Source of the DNA: an uncultured Collinsella sp.
GTDB lineage: Bacteria > Actinomycetota > Coriobacteriia > Coriobacteriales > Coriobacteriaceae
Length of the DNA: 15,401 nt
Direction: 5' to 3'
Assembly (NCBI GenBank): GCA_900543945.1
Contig: UQTN01000047.1
Location: 1 to 15,401, forward strand
This document shows positions 1 through 6,585 of this stretch, in pieces. The notes under the pieces were generated by a model. The model saw nothing but the letters and a program-made list of their open reading frames with translations. It was not told the origin of the DNA and did not search any database. The position numbers and the translations under genes were made by a program. Position 1 is the stretch's first letter. The number at the start of each line of letters is the position of its first letter.

Positions 1-31
1 ACACACACGGTGCCTGGCCTTTAAAATTCGA

Positions 32-107
32 TGGAGCCAGCGACCGGGCTCGAACCGGTGACCCCCGCTTTACGAGAGCGGTGCTCTACCAACTGAGCTA
101 CGCTGGC
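32..107 (-). tRNA. tRNA-Thr (anticodon CGT)
   Basis: Read on the minus strand this is a complete 76-nt cloverleaf. The 7-bp acceptor stem GCCAGCG/CGCTGGC is followed by T and an encoded CCA end. The D arm contains AGCTCAGTTGGTAGAGC, and the T arm carries GGTTCGAGCCC. The anticodon stem CCGCT/AGCGG encloses the loop CTCGTAA, giving anticodon CGT, which reads the threonine codon ACG. I see no clear terminator in the 31 bases left of it. Confidence 0.96.
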
Positions 108-146
108 GGCCATATGATGACGCAACTGAGGCGTCAACGGCTGTCT

Positions 147-175
147 ATGATACGGGACATCACACATCCGCGCAA
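147..175 (-). promoter_or_regulatory. candidate promoter of tRNA-Thr
   Basis: On the minus strand TTGCGC (170-175) and TATCAT (147-152) are separated by 17 bp. Transcription would start about 35 nt upstream of the mature tRNA 5' end, a normal leader length. This is a match to the sigma-70-type pattern only. A second TTGACG/TATGGC pair lies too close to the tRNA to serve. Confidence 0.4.
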
Positions 176-314
176 GTGTTCTGACGGCTTTTCTCACTTT
201 AAATGCACTAATATTAGAGGCGTGATGTCTGCAGTGCCCATTTGTTACTTGACCTGCTGTTGAGTTGGTGGTCGACGTCCCCCTCGTATGGGTCTCAAAC
301 AGAATGGGGCAGCC

Positions 315-797
315 ATGGCTCAACCCAAGATTCTTCTTACGCGTATCGATGACCGTTTCATTTACGGGCAAGACGTTGAGCTGTGGAACGAAGCCGTGGG
401 TTCCAACCTTGTCCTAATCGTCAACGATGAGATCGCGGCGGATTCGCGCCAATGGGCACCAATGAGGGTGGCGGTGCCAGAAGGCGTTTGGACGCGGTTT
501 TTCTCGGTGCAAAGGACCATCGACATCATTTATACCGCAACGCCGCGCCAATGGATTCTCATCATGGTGGCGTCGCCCACGGATGCACTCGCGCTGGTTA
601 AGGGCGGTGTGCCAATAACCAAGATCAGCATCGGCCATATGCGGGCGAGGGAGGGCAAGCGCTCTGTAACGCCTGCCGTTGCCGTAGGCGATGCAGATAC
701 CGCCGCCTTTAAAGAGCTGCAAGAGCTCGGCATAGAGCTAGAAATCCGCTATCTCCCCAGTTCCGCCCCCGACCCCATTGGCAATCTGTTCAACTGA
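315..797 (+). CDS. PTS mannose/fructose/sorbose-family IIB-like protein lacking the phospho-histidine
   Basis: The 160-residue product has the length and layout of the mannose-family EIIB domain: an N-terminal ILLTRIDDR segment, VNDEIAAD, AVPEGV and the IGHMRAREGKR region near residue 105. Active members carry the phosphorylated histidine in a DDRLIHGQ-like loop. Here the loop reads DDRFIYGQ, with Tyr17 (codon TAC) in the His position, a one-base change from CAC. The usual phosphoryl relay is therefore probably lost. No IIA, IIC or IID partner is visible. The ATG at 315 fits the usual N-terminus; an in-frame ATG at 288 would add nine residues, and neither has a strong Shine-Dalgarno. The TGA stop overlaps the left end of repeat copy A. 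It could be a regulatory or sensory IIB relative, or a decaying gene. Family assignment is firm; function is unknown. Confidence 0.8.
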   Translation: MAQPKILLTRIDDRFIYGQDVELWNEAVGSNLVLIVNDEIAADSRQWAPMRVAVPEGVWTRFFSVQRTIDIIYTATPRQWILIMVASPTDALALVKGGVPITKISIGHMRAREGKRSVTPAVAVGDADTAAFKELQELGIELEIRYLPSSAPDPIGNLFN

Positions 798-1027
798 TCC
801 CTTGGGGACGGAGGAAAACGGATCATTTTGCCCTTGCGAGGGACGCGCGCGATGCCGCCTGTCAAAAACTATGCCCATTTACTACGTTTGATTGGCTATC
901 GTCGAGCATGTCGAATTTGAGATAAACAAAACCGCAGGTATACTGCTCACAAATGTAACAAAAACCGGTGCATGGTCGAGCATCCCGGGCTAAACGTAGT
1001 AAATGGGCATAGTTTTGATATGTCACT
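796..1027. repeat. inverted-repeat intergenic element, copy A
   Basis: The element starts with GATCC (overlapping the upstream stop codon) and has a 32-bp left block (796-827) matching copy B at 26 positions. It then has a perfect 25-bp inverted repeat with arms at 865-889 and 992-1016, whose core is ACTATGCCCATTTACTACG. A central CCGCAGGTA lies at 932-940, and a short right block TTTTGATATGTCACT ends at 1027. Arm-to-arm span is 152 bp, the same as copy B. No coding potential is evident. It fills the gap between the convergent IIB-like gene and galM. It resembles a MITE- or REP-type dispersed repeat, but I do not recognise a named family. Confidence 0.8.
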
Positions 1028-1060
1028 CATACAGTCACAGAAAAAACGAGCCTAAAAGAT

Positions 1061-1097
1061 GAAAAAGCGCCCGCTGGCGGTGGTGCCGGCGGGCGCT
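1061..1097 (-). terminator. intrinsic terminator of galM
   Basis: A 9-bp stem AGCGCCCGC/GCGGGCGCT (1066-1074 and 1089-1097), extended by four inner pairs (one of them a wobble) around the loop GGTGGT, is followed on the minus strand by a T run (1061-1065). It sits 27 nt after the galM stop. Confidence 0.85.
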
Positions 1098-1123
1098 GCT
1101 GTGCGATATGTCGCGTTGCGGGC

Positions 1124-2176
1124 TTAGTGCCTCATAAAGTGGTACTCGATCACATTGCTGTAGGGGTGACCCGGGCCCACAATGCCCTGCGGGAACAGCG
1201 GCTGGTGCGGCGTGTCGGGGTACATCTCTGCCTCGAGGGCAAAGCCGGCGCCCCAGCCATAGTTGGCATCGTCCTTGGCATGCTCGTCTCCCAGCCAATT
1301 GCCGGTGTAGAGCTGCACGCCCGGGGCGGTGGTGTAGTAATCCAGCTCGCGACCGGTCCACATTTCCTCGACGTGCATCGCGCGGCGCAGATTGCGGCCG
1401 TACTGATAGCCGTCGATGCACAGGCAGTGGTCGTAGCCACGGGCCTGCTTAATCTGCGGGTCGTCGGCCTCCATACCGGGTGCGACGGGGCGCAGGCTGC
1501 GGAAGTCAAACGGCGTGCCCTCGACCGGAGCGATCTGGCCGGTAGGGATATTCTGCTCGTCAATGGGCAGGTAGTGGGCGGCGTTGGCTACAAAGAAATG
1601 CTCGCAGTCCATGCCGGCGTTGTGGCCGGCAAGGTTAAAGTAGGTATGGTTGGTCATCGACACATAGGTTGAGCGGTCGCTCTCACAACCATACTCGATG
1701 CGGAAGACGCCGGTGCGCGTAACGGTAAACACGGCCGTAAAGGTGCGGTTGCCGGGCAGGCCCAGCTCGCCATCCTTAAGCGAGGTGGTCATGCGCACGG
1801 CGTTATGGACCTCGTCGAGCTCAACATCCCACACACGTTTGTGCAGGCCGTGCTCAAGGTCGCTGTGCAGGTTGTTGGCGCCCTCGTTGGCGGGCATATG
1901 CCAGTCCGTGCCGTCGATGGCGATCGTGGCGCCAGCGGTGCGGTTTGCCACAGGGCCGATGGTCGCGCCAAAGCAGGCGGGGTTGTCAAAGTAATCCTCG
2001 AGCTTATCGAAGCCCAGCACCACATCTCGCACGTTGCCGGGAATGTCGGGCACATCGATACCCAGCACGGTGGCGCCATAGTCCATAATGCGAACGCAGA
2101 TCTCGGGCCCGTTGAGGGTGTAACGATGAACGGGGGTACCGCACGGCGCGGTGCCGAAAAGCTCGGAAGTGATCAT
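1124..2176 (-). CDS. galM: aldose 1-epimerase (galactose mutarotase)
   Basis: This cytoplasmic enzyme interconverts alpha and beta anomers of galactose/glucose. The 350-residue product is of normal GalM length. Expected active-site landmarks are present: His104 in NNLHSD, the catalytic base region NHTYFNLAGH with His177, Asp249 in GYDHC, and Glu315 in FALEAE near PDTPHQP. The start at 2176 (MITSELFG) is chosen because AGGAA lies just upstream and because it matches the family N-terminus; an in-frame start at 2236 would add 20 unsupported residues. It is transcribed away from the DeoR-family gene across a 206-bp divergent spacer and has its own terminator. Free galactose or glucose, for example from LacG, would be its substrate. 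No frameshift or missing residue is seen. Confidence 0.93.
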   Translation of the reverse strand: MITSELFGTAPCGTPVHRYTLNGPEICVRIMDYGATVLGIDVPDIPGNVRDVVLGFDKLEDYFDNPACFGATIGPVANRTAGATIAIDGTDWHMPANEGANNLHSDLEHGLHKRVWDVELDEVHNAVRMTTSLKDGELGLPGNRTFTAVFTVTRTGVFRIEYGCESDRSTYVSMTNHTYFNLAGHNAGMDCEHFFVANAAHYLPIDEQNIPTGQIAPVEGTPFDFRSLRPVAPGMEADDPQIKQARGYDHCLCIDGYQYGRNLRRAMHVEEMWTGRELDYYTTAPGVQLYTGNWLGDEHAKDDANYGWGAGFALEAEMYPDTPHQPLFPQGIVGPGHPYSNVIEYHFMRH

Positions 2177-2231
2177 TTGGTTCCTAACATCGAGGTATTT
2201 CCGACAAACTGTAGCGCGAACAGGCGAGATT

Positions 2232-2279
2232 ATCACTACACCCCACTAAAGCTGGGGGTATTTTTCTCAAAAAAGTGAT
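2232..2279. promoter_or_regulatory. nested inverted repeats in the galM/deoR divergent spacer
   Basis: ATCACT (2232-2237) and AGTGAT (2274-2279) flank an inner ACCCC/GGGGT hairpin, followed on the plus strand by TTTTT (2260-2265). It may be an operator or a weak terminator-like hairpin. The sequence alone does not decide. Confidence 0.3.
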
Positions 2280-2321
2280 GATTGGAGCTGTGCGGGCGTT
2301 CATTTTTGACGCGTACGAGTC

Positions 2322-2350
2322 TGATACAATTTGTTCGTTACTGTTTGAAT
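2322..2350 (+). promoter_or_regulatory. candidate deoR-gene promoter with autoregulatory box
   Basis: An extended -10 element (TG at 2322-2323, TACAAT at 2325-2330) has no good -35. One base downstream lies TGTTCGTTACTGTTTGAAT (2332-2350), which matches the pattern TGTTC-N5-TGTTYRAAT also found ahead of lacF (9836-9854) and lacA (11939-11957). The box would cover the transcription start, as expected for autorepression by the DeoR-family product. Confidence 0.5.
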
Positions 2351-2382
2351 GATATGCGCGCAAAGAACGGCGAGGATTCATC

Positions 2383-3147
2383 GTGATTAAGGCAGAGCGA
2401 CAGGATAAGGTTCGTCAGCTGCTCGAGGAGCAGGGCACGGTCTCGGTCAAAGAGATTTCGGATGCGTTGGGCGTTTCGGACATGACGATTCGCCGCGACC
2501 TCGAAGAACTTGCGAGCCTAGGCGAGATTGAGCGCGTGCACGGCGGAGCCCGCAGTGCACAGGGCCGTCCGCACGCTATGTTGCGCCATGAGTATTCGCA
2601 CAGCGAAAAGCGCACTAAGCATGCCGAGGAAAAGCTGCAGATTGCGCGCCGTGCTGTGGAGCTTATCGAGGAGGGCTCGACCATCTTTTTGGGCACGGGC
2701 ACCACGGTTGAGCAGATGGCCTCGATGCTGCCGACGTTTCGCCTGCGCATTGTGACCAATTCGCTTTCGGTGTTTAACCTGCTCGAGGCGCGCGAAGACT
2801 GCGAGCTGTGCCTCGTGGGCGGTATGTACCGTCGCCGCACCGCCGCTTTTGTGGGACCAACGGCCGAGGATACCCTGCGCGCGCTGGGCATCGATACGGC
2901 GTTTATCGGCGCCAACGGCATCTTGGACGGTGGCGTGTCTACGTCCAACATGGACGAGGGCCGTATCCAGCAGCTCGCCTTTAGCAAGGCCGACTCGCGC
3001 TACCTGATCGCCGACTCCAGCAAGATCGGCAAGCGCGACTTCTACACCTTCTGCCGCCTGGACAGCTTGGACGCCGTGGTGTGCGAGCCGGATATTGCCG
3101 ACGAGGACCGCGCCGCCATTGAGGAGCACACGCAGGTCATTTGCTAG
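2383..3147 (+). CDS. DeoR-family transcriptional regulator, LacR-like
   Basis: This is probably a repressor of lactose/tagatose genes that responds to a phosphorylated sugar. The 254-residue product has the standard architecture. An N-terminal DeoR winged helix (about residues 1-57) carries VSVKEISDALGVSDMTIRRD and ends in RVHGGA. A C-terminal DeoRC sensor domain (about 75-230) carries GTGTTVEQMA, TNSLSV, GGMYR, DTAFIGANG and DSSKIGK, the segments that bind phosphosugars in this family. Translation starts at GTG, with GAGG seven bases upstream. It is divergent from galM. Given the neighbouring lac genes and the shared box ahead of this gene, lacF and lacA, a LacR role is likely, but other DeoR specificities cannot be excluded from sequence alone. 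Confidence 0.85.
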   Translation: MIKAERQDKVRQLLEEQGTVSVKEISDALGVSDMTIRRDLEELASLGEIERVHGGARSAQGRPHAMLRHEYSHSEKRTKHAEEKLQIARRAVELIEEGSTIFLGTGTTVEQMASMLPTFRLRIVTNSLSVFNLLEAREDCELCLVGGMYRRRTAAFVGPTAEDTLRALGIDTAFIGANGILDGGVSTSNMDEGRIQQLAFSKADSRYLIADSSKIGKRDFYTFCRLDSLDAVVCEPDIADEDRAAIEEHTQVIC

Positions 3148-3175
3148 CGAGTGCCGCGGGAGATATTGTGTGTTT

Positions 3176-3201
3176 CGGCCATTGCAATGGTCGGTATTTT
3201 T
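3176..3201 (+). terminator. possible weak terminator after the DeoR-family gene
   Basis: The imperfect palindrome CGGCCATTGCAATGGTCG (3176-3193, one mismatched position) is followed by GTATTTTTG. The palindrome leaves almost no loop, and its right half is also the start of the first direct repeat, so it may instead be part of that repeat array. Confidence 0.25.
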
Positions 3202-3272
3202 GTAGCTATAAGCTCATTTAAAGGTCGGTATTTCTGTATTATTAGATATATCTGAAGGTCGGTATTTTTGTA
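3189..3272. repeat. three 16-bp direct repeats on a 34-bp period
   Basis: GGTCGGTATTTTTGTA occurs at 3189-3204 and 3257-3272, with the one-base variant GGTCGGTATTTCTGTA at 3223-3238. Both spacers are exactly 18 bp and differ in sequence. The array ends 32 bp before the ATPase start codon and is AT-rich. The position suggests a tandem binding site for a regulator, possibly the ATPase itself. It is too short and too few to be a CRISPR array. Confidence 0.85.
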
Positions 3273-3304
3273 AACTAGCACGTAAATTAAGCTGAGGTGA
3301 GATT

Positions 3305-4675
3305 ATGTTTAAACGGAAGGCATATGATCGTCTGCAGGAGTGGAAAGAACGCTCGCAAGGGCGCACTGCGGTGCTTATTGAGGGTGCAAGACGCGTTGGC
3401 AAAACGACGCTCGTCAAGTGCTTCGCGCAAAATGAATACAAGGATTATCTGTACATTGACTTTTCGGCTGCTAGCAAAGCCACGCTCGATATATTTCTGA
3501 ACCATCGTGAAGATGTCGATCTTTTTTTACGCATGCTTCAGCTGCAGTATGGTAAGGCCCTCGAACCGAGAGAGTCGCTGGTCATTTTTGATGAAGTGCA
3601 GCGGTTTCCCATCGCGCGCGAATACATAAAGCATCTTGTAGAAGACGGCAGATTTGATTACATCGAGACAGGCTCTCTTGTCTCCATCAAAAAGAATGTC
3701 GATAGCATTGTCATACCGTCAGAGGAAGAAAGAATCCCTCTCGAGCCCCTCGATTTTGAGGAGTATCTTTGGGCGACCGGAAAAGATCTTTATGCAGAAG
3801 AGATCCGTAAAGCGCGCGAATCTCGGACCGCGCTTCCGGACGGCGTTCATGCGACGTGCATGAGATTATTTGATGAGTATATGCTTGTCGGTGGTATGCC
3901 TCAGTCGGTCGACTCCTTTGTGGCAGAGAATGATTTTAGAGGATGCGACAGGGTTAAACGGCAGATTATCGCACTGTACAGGGAGGACATTGCCAAGTTT
4001 GGAGGTTCGGACGCTAGACGTGCGCGGGCGGTTTATGACGATATTCCGGGTCAATTATCTGCGGCAAATAAACGGTTCAAATTTGACAGCGTGGAGAAGG
4101 GGTCCCGTTTTGAGACATATGAGTCGGCGTTAATCTGGCTTGAGGATGCGCGACTGATTAACCGTTGCTATTTATGCAGTGATCCGAGCGTGGGTTACCG
4201 CCTGCACGAGGACGCGTCTTCGCTTAAATGCTATATGGCGGACACGGGATTGCTCGTGAGCTTGGCGTTTGATGATGGTCCGGACCTTATGGATGTTCAT
4301 AGAGACATTCAATTTGGAAGAATTTCAATTAATAAAGGAATGCTAATCGAGAACATCGTGGCGCAGCAGCTTAAGAGTCTGGGACATTCGCTTTTTTATT
4401 ACAGCTGGCAGGAGCCTTCCAAAACAGAGGGGAGTCGGCCCAGAACGCGTGAAATTGATTTTCTTGTTTCGCGCGGCTTTGAAGACGCGGCTGGAAAACC
4501 GCGGGTCACTCCTGTTGAAGTTAAATCTTCCAAATCGTATTCAACAATCTCGCTTGACGATTTCGGCAGACGATTCGAACGACGAGTCGGAGAAGAGATA
4601 GTTCTTCACCCAAAACAGCTCAGGGCTGAAGGGCATAGGATATATCTACCTCTGTATATGACGATCTTTATCTGA
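3305..4675 (+). CDS. AAA-family ATPase with C-terminal DUF4143 / PD-(D/E)XK-like domain
   Basis: The 456-residue product has an N-terminal AAA_14-type ATPase domain. The Walker A motif GARRVGKTT is at residues 27-35, Walker B LVIFDE ends at Glu97, and a sensor-like ETGS is at 121-124. The C-terminal part is typical of DUF4143 proteins and contains Glu349, Asp385 in REIDFLV, and Glu405/Lys407 in VEVKSSK, the spacing of a PD-(D/E)XK nuclease-like core. The biological role of this widespread family is not established, and catalytic activity is only inferred. The gene has a strong Shine-Dalgarno (GAGGTGA, five bases before ATG) and follows three tandem repeats. It is more AT-rich than its neighbours and interrupts a sugar-metabolism region, which suggests separate acquisition. 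It may relate to toxin-antitoxin, defence or mobile functions, but I would not assign one. Confidence 0.85.
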   Translation: MFKRKAYDRLQEWKERSQGRTAVLIEGARRVGKTTLVKCFAQNEYKDYLYIDFSAASKATLDIFLNHREDVDLFLRMLQLQYGKALEPRESLVIFDEVQRFPIAREYIKHLVEDGRFDYIETGSLVSIKKNVDSIVIPSEEERIPLEPLDFEEYLWATGKDLYAEEIRKARESRTALPDGVHATCMRLFDEYMLVGGMPQSVDSFVAENDFRGCDRVKRQIIALYREDIAKFGGSDARRARAVYDDIPGQLSAANKRFKFDSVEKGSRFETYESALIWLEDARLINRCYLCSDPSVGYRLHEDASSLKCYMADTGLLVSLAFDDGPDLMDVHRDIQFGRISINKGMLIENIVAQQLKSLGHSLFYYSWQEPSKTEGSRPRTREIDFLVSRGFEDAAGKPRVTPVEVKSSKSYSTISLDDFGRRFERRVGEEIVLHPKQLRAEGHRIYLPLYMTIFI

Positions 4676-4706
4676 TCGGTGGAATGCGGCCAAAAAGGGG
4701 GCATGC

Positions 4707-4740
4707 GGCTGAGATTGTCAGCCCGGTCTATTTTATTTGT
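4707..4740 (+). terminator. possible terminator of the ATPase gene
   Basis: A 6-bp stem GGCTGA/TCAGCC (4707-4712, 4718-4723) with a 5-nt loop is followed by the T-rich CTATTTTATTTG. It begins 31 nt after the ATPase stop. The stem is short and the T tract interrupted. Confidence 0.4.
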
Positions 4741-4960
4741 CTCGATCTGTAACAGCTAGGGGCGAAAACACAAGCTAGTTGTTACAGATTTAGATTGAAG
4801 GGATTGGCTCGCACGTTTATCTAAATCTGTAACAACTAGACGTCCAAAACCGGGTTAAGTGTTACAGATTTAGATATTTCGGCCCGGCCTCCACGTTTGT
4901 CTCAATCTGTAACAGGTGGGACCGAAAAACTCGGCTAGATGTTACAGATTGAGACAAACG
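4741..4960. repeat. three palindromic repeat units on an 80-bp period
   Basis: Each unit has inward arms ending ATCTGTAACA and TGTTACAGAT around a loop of about 25 nt. Unit 1 core is 4745-4789, with a further CTAG/CTAG pairing inside. Unit 2 has 17-bp arms at 4818-4834 and 4860-4876. Unit 3 has 21-bp perfect arms at 4894-4914 and 4940-4960. Centres lie at 4767, 4847 and 4927, exactly 80 bp apart. Outer arm bases differ between units 2 and 3 (TCTAAATC versus TCTCAATC) but stay complementary within each unit. The array lies between the convergent ATPase and lacG genes and looks like a REP/BIME-type repeat. Confidence 0.88.
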
Positions 4961-4975
4961 GACCTCGACCCGCTC

Positions 4976-5025
4976 AAAAACAAAAAAGACCGGGGGCGGC
5001 GCGCCGTGTGACGTGCCGCCCCCGG
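4976..5025 (-). terminator. intrinsic terminator of the lacE-lacG operon
   Basis: A perfect 11-bp stem CCGGGGGCGGC/GCCGCCCCCGG (4990-5000, 5015-5025) is followed on the minus strand by a T-rich tract (complement of 4976-4988). It sits about 55 nt beyond the lacG stop. Confidence 0.9.
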
Positions 5026-5079
5026 CTGAGAAATGGGGACAAGTTATGTGAGTGGGGCAATGCCGCCCGTCGCAAGCCA

Positions 5080-6519
5080 CTAGTCCAGACGACGGGTCTG
5101 CGCCACGTGCTTGTACCAGTAGGCGCTTGCCTTGGGCGTGCGCTTCTGGGTCTCAAAGTCCACGTAGAAGAAGCCGTAGCGCTTGTTGTAGCCGTTGGTC
5201 CAGGAGAACTGGTCCTGCAGGCTCCACAGGAAGTAGCCGCCCACGTTGACACCCACCTCCATGGCCTTGAGCAACCAGCGCAGGTGCTGCTCGATGTAGT
5301 CGATGCGCGGCTGGTCGTCCACAAAACCGTCCTTGTAGGGGTCCTTGTAGCCCATGCCGTTCTCGGTGATGAAGATCTGCTTGTAGTTGGGGTAGCGCTG
5401 CTTAATGTAGACGAGCAGATCGAACAGGCCCTCGGGATAGATAATCCAGTCCCAGTCGGTGGTGGGGATGCCGGGCTTGTTCACATGCTCGCCAATACCC
5501 TTAACGCGCCAGCGGCCGGTGCCTTTCTCGCCCGTACCGTTGTGGTGCAGGTCGTTCTCGCCGTCGTAAGCCTTGAGGAAGCGGCACTGGTAGTTGTTGA
5601 CACCCAGGTAATCGTTGTAGAGCGCAGCCTCGCGCATGATTTCCAGATCATCGTCCAGGATCTCGATGGCGCCGCCCGAGACGGCAGCCAGGCGGTTGGC
5701 GCACTCGAGGGTGTCGGGAGCATAGTCCCCGCGGAAGGTGGCGTCGAGCAAGAACTGGTTCTGCAGCACGTGCTCGTTATTGGCGGCCTTGATGTCGGCG
5801 GGGTCGTTCTCGTTGAGCGGATACTTAAACTCCAGCGATTGAATGACGCCGATCTTGCCCTTAAAACCGCCGTTGTGGAAGGCCAGCACGGCCTTGGCGT
5901 GGGCGAGCATCATGTTGTGCTCGCACTGGAAGGCCTCGGCCAGATGAGCTTTGACGCCGCCGGGGAAGGTACCCTCGATGTAGGTGTTGGAGGCGTCGGC
6001 CCAGATCTCGTTAAAGGTGAACCAGTAGGTCACCTGGTCGGCGTACTCCTTAAAGCAGAAGGTGGCAAAGTCCACAAAGGCATCGATGGTCTCGCGGTTG
6101 AGGAAGTCGCCCTTCTCAAAGAGGGGAAACGGCGTGTCAAAGTGATGCAGCGTGACGAACGGCTCAACATGGTGCTTATGGCACTCGGCGAAGAGATCGT
6201 GGTAGAACTGGACGCCCTCGGGGTTGATTTCGCCGGTGCCGTTGGGGAAGATGCGGCTCCAGGCGATGGAGAGGCGAATACCGTTGATGCCAAACTCCTC
6301 GCACAGCTCCAGGTCCACCGGATACTGGTTGTAGAAGTCGGAGGCGGGATCGGGAGAGAAGCGACCTTGGGCTTCCAGAAAGTCGTCCCAGGCAACCTTG
6401 CCCTTACCGTGAGTGCGGGTCTCGCCCTCTACCTGGTAGGCAGCAGTGGCGCCGCCAAAGACAAAGTCCTCGGGAAACTGCGCAGGCGGGTTGGTGACGC
6501 TAGCAGGGTTAACGGACAT
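5080..6519 (-). CDS. lacG: 6-phospho-beta-galactosidase (GH1)
   Basis: This enzyme hydrolyses lactose-6-phosphate, delivered by the lactose PTS, to glucose and galactose-6-phosphate in the cytoplasm. The 479-residue GH1 barrel closely follows lactococcal/streptococcal LacG. It has FVFGGATAAYQVEG near the N-terminus, the acid/base Glu171 in FTFNEI, the nucleophile Glu386 in FITENGMG, and the phosphate-binding loop SWTNGYNKRYG (Ser439, Lys446, Tyr448). That loop separates phospho-glycosidases from ordinary beta-glucosidases. It is the second gene of a minus-strand operon after lacE, with a 66-bp gap holding a strong hairpin. The Shine-Dalgarno is weak (GGAT six bases before ATG), so its output may depend on that gap. 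The ATG at 6519 fits the family with about a 10-residue N-terminal extension. A 6-phospho-beta-glucosidase role is less likely given the lac neighbours. Confidence 0.94.
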   Translation of the reverse strand: MSVNPASVTNPPAQFPEDFVFGGATAAYQVEGETRTHGKGKVAWDDFLEAQGRFSPDPASDFYNQYPVDLELCEEFGINGIRLSIAWSRIFPNGTGEINPEGVQFYHDLFAECHKHHVEPFVTLHHFDTPFPLFEKGDFLNRETIDAFVDFATFCFKEYADQVTYWFTFNEIWADASNTYIEGTFPGGVKAHLAEAFQCEHNMMLAHAKAVLAFHNGGFKGKIGVIQSLEFKYPLNENDPADIKAANNEHVLQNQFLLDATFRGDYAPDTLECANRLAAVSGGAIEILDDDLEIMREAALYNDYLGVNNYQCRFLKAYDGENDLHHNGTGEKGTGRWRVKGIGEHVNKPGIPTTDWDWIIYPEGLFDLLVYIKQRYPNYKQIFITENGMGYKDPYKDGFVDDQPRIDYIEQHLRWLLKAMEVGVNVGGYFLWSLQDQFSWTNGYNKRYGFFYVDFETQKRTPKASAYWYKHVAQTRRLD

Positions 6520-6542
6520 GATGATCCAATCGTCTAAATCGA

Positions 6543-6576
6543 AGGGCCAGCCGGTCTTGGATGGTCGGCTGGCCCT
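6543..6576 (-). other. intercistronic hairpin between lacE and lacG
   Basis: A perfect 11-bp stem AGGGCCAGCCG/CGGCTGGCCCT encloses a 12-nt loop. On the minus strand it is followed by TCGATTTAG, not a T run, so it is not a full intrinsic terminator. It begins 9 nt after the lacE stop and could attenuate read-through or protect the lacE message from 3' decay, giving different LacE and LacG levels. Confidence 0.7.
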
Positions 6577-6585
6577 AGGCGTTAC

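Noticed and set aside
21..371. 116-codon minus-strand frame over the tRNA
   Set aside because: Its C-terminal peptide is the familiar spurious translation of a tRNA gene (AQLVEHRSRKAGVTGSSPV).
3189..3272. Small CRISPR array
   Set aside because: Repeats are only 16 bp with 18-bp spacers and three units, no cas gene is nearby, and the position directly before a start codon fits a binding array better.
4939..6537. 532-codon open frame on the plus strand opposite lacG
   Set aside because: It is fully antisense to an intact 6-phospho-beta-galactosidase. Its translation is Val/Leu/Gly/Ala-rich with no family motifs, typical of a GC-rich shadow frame.
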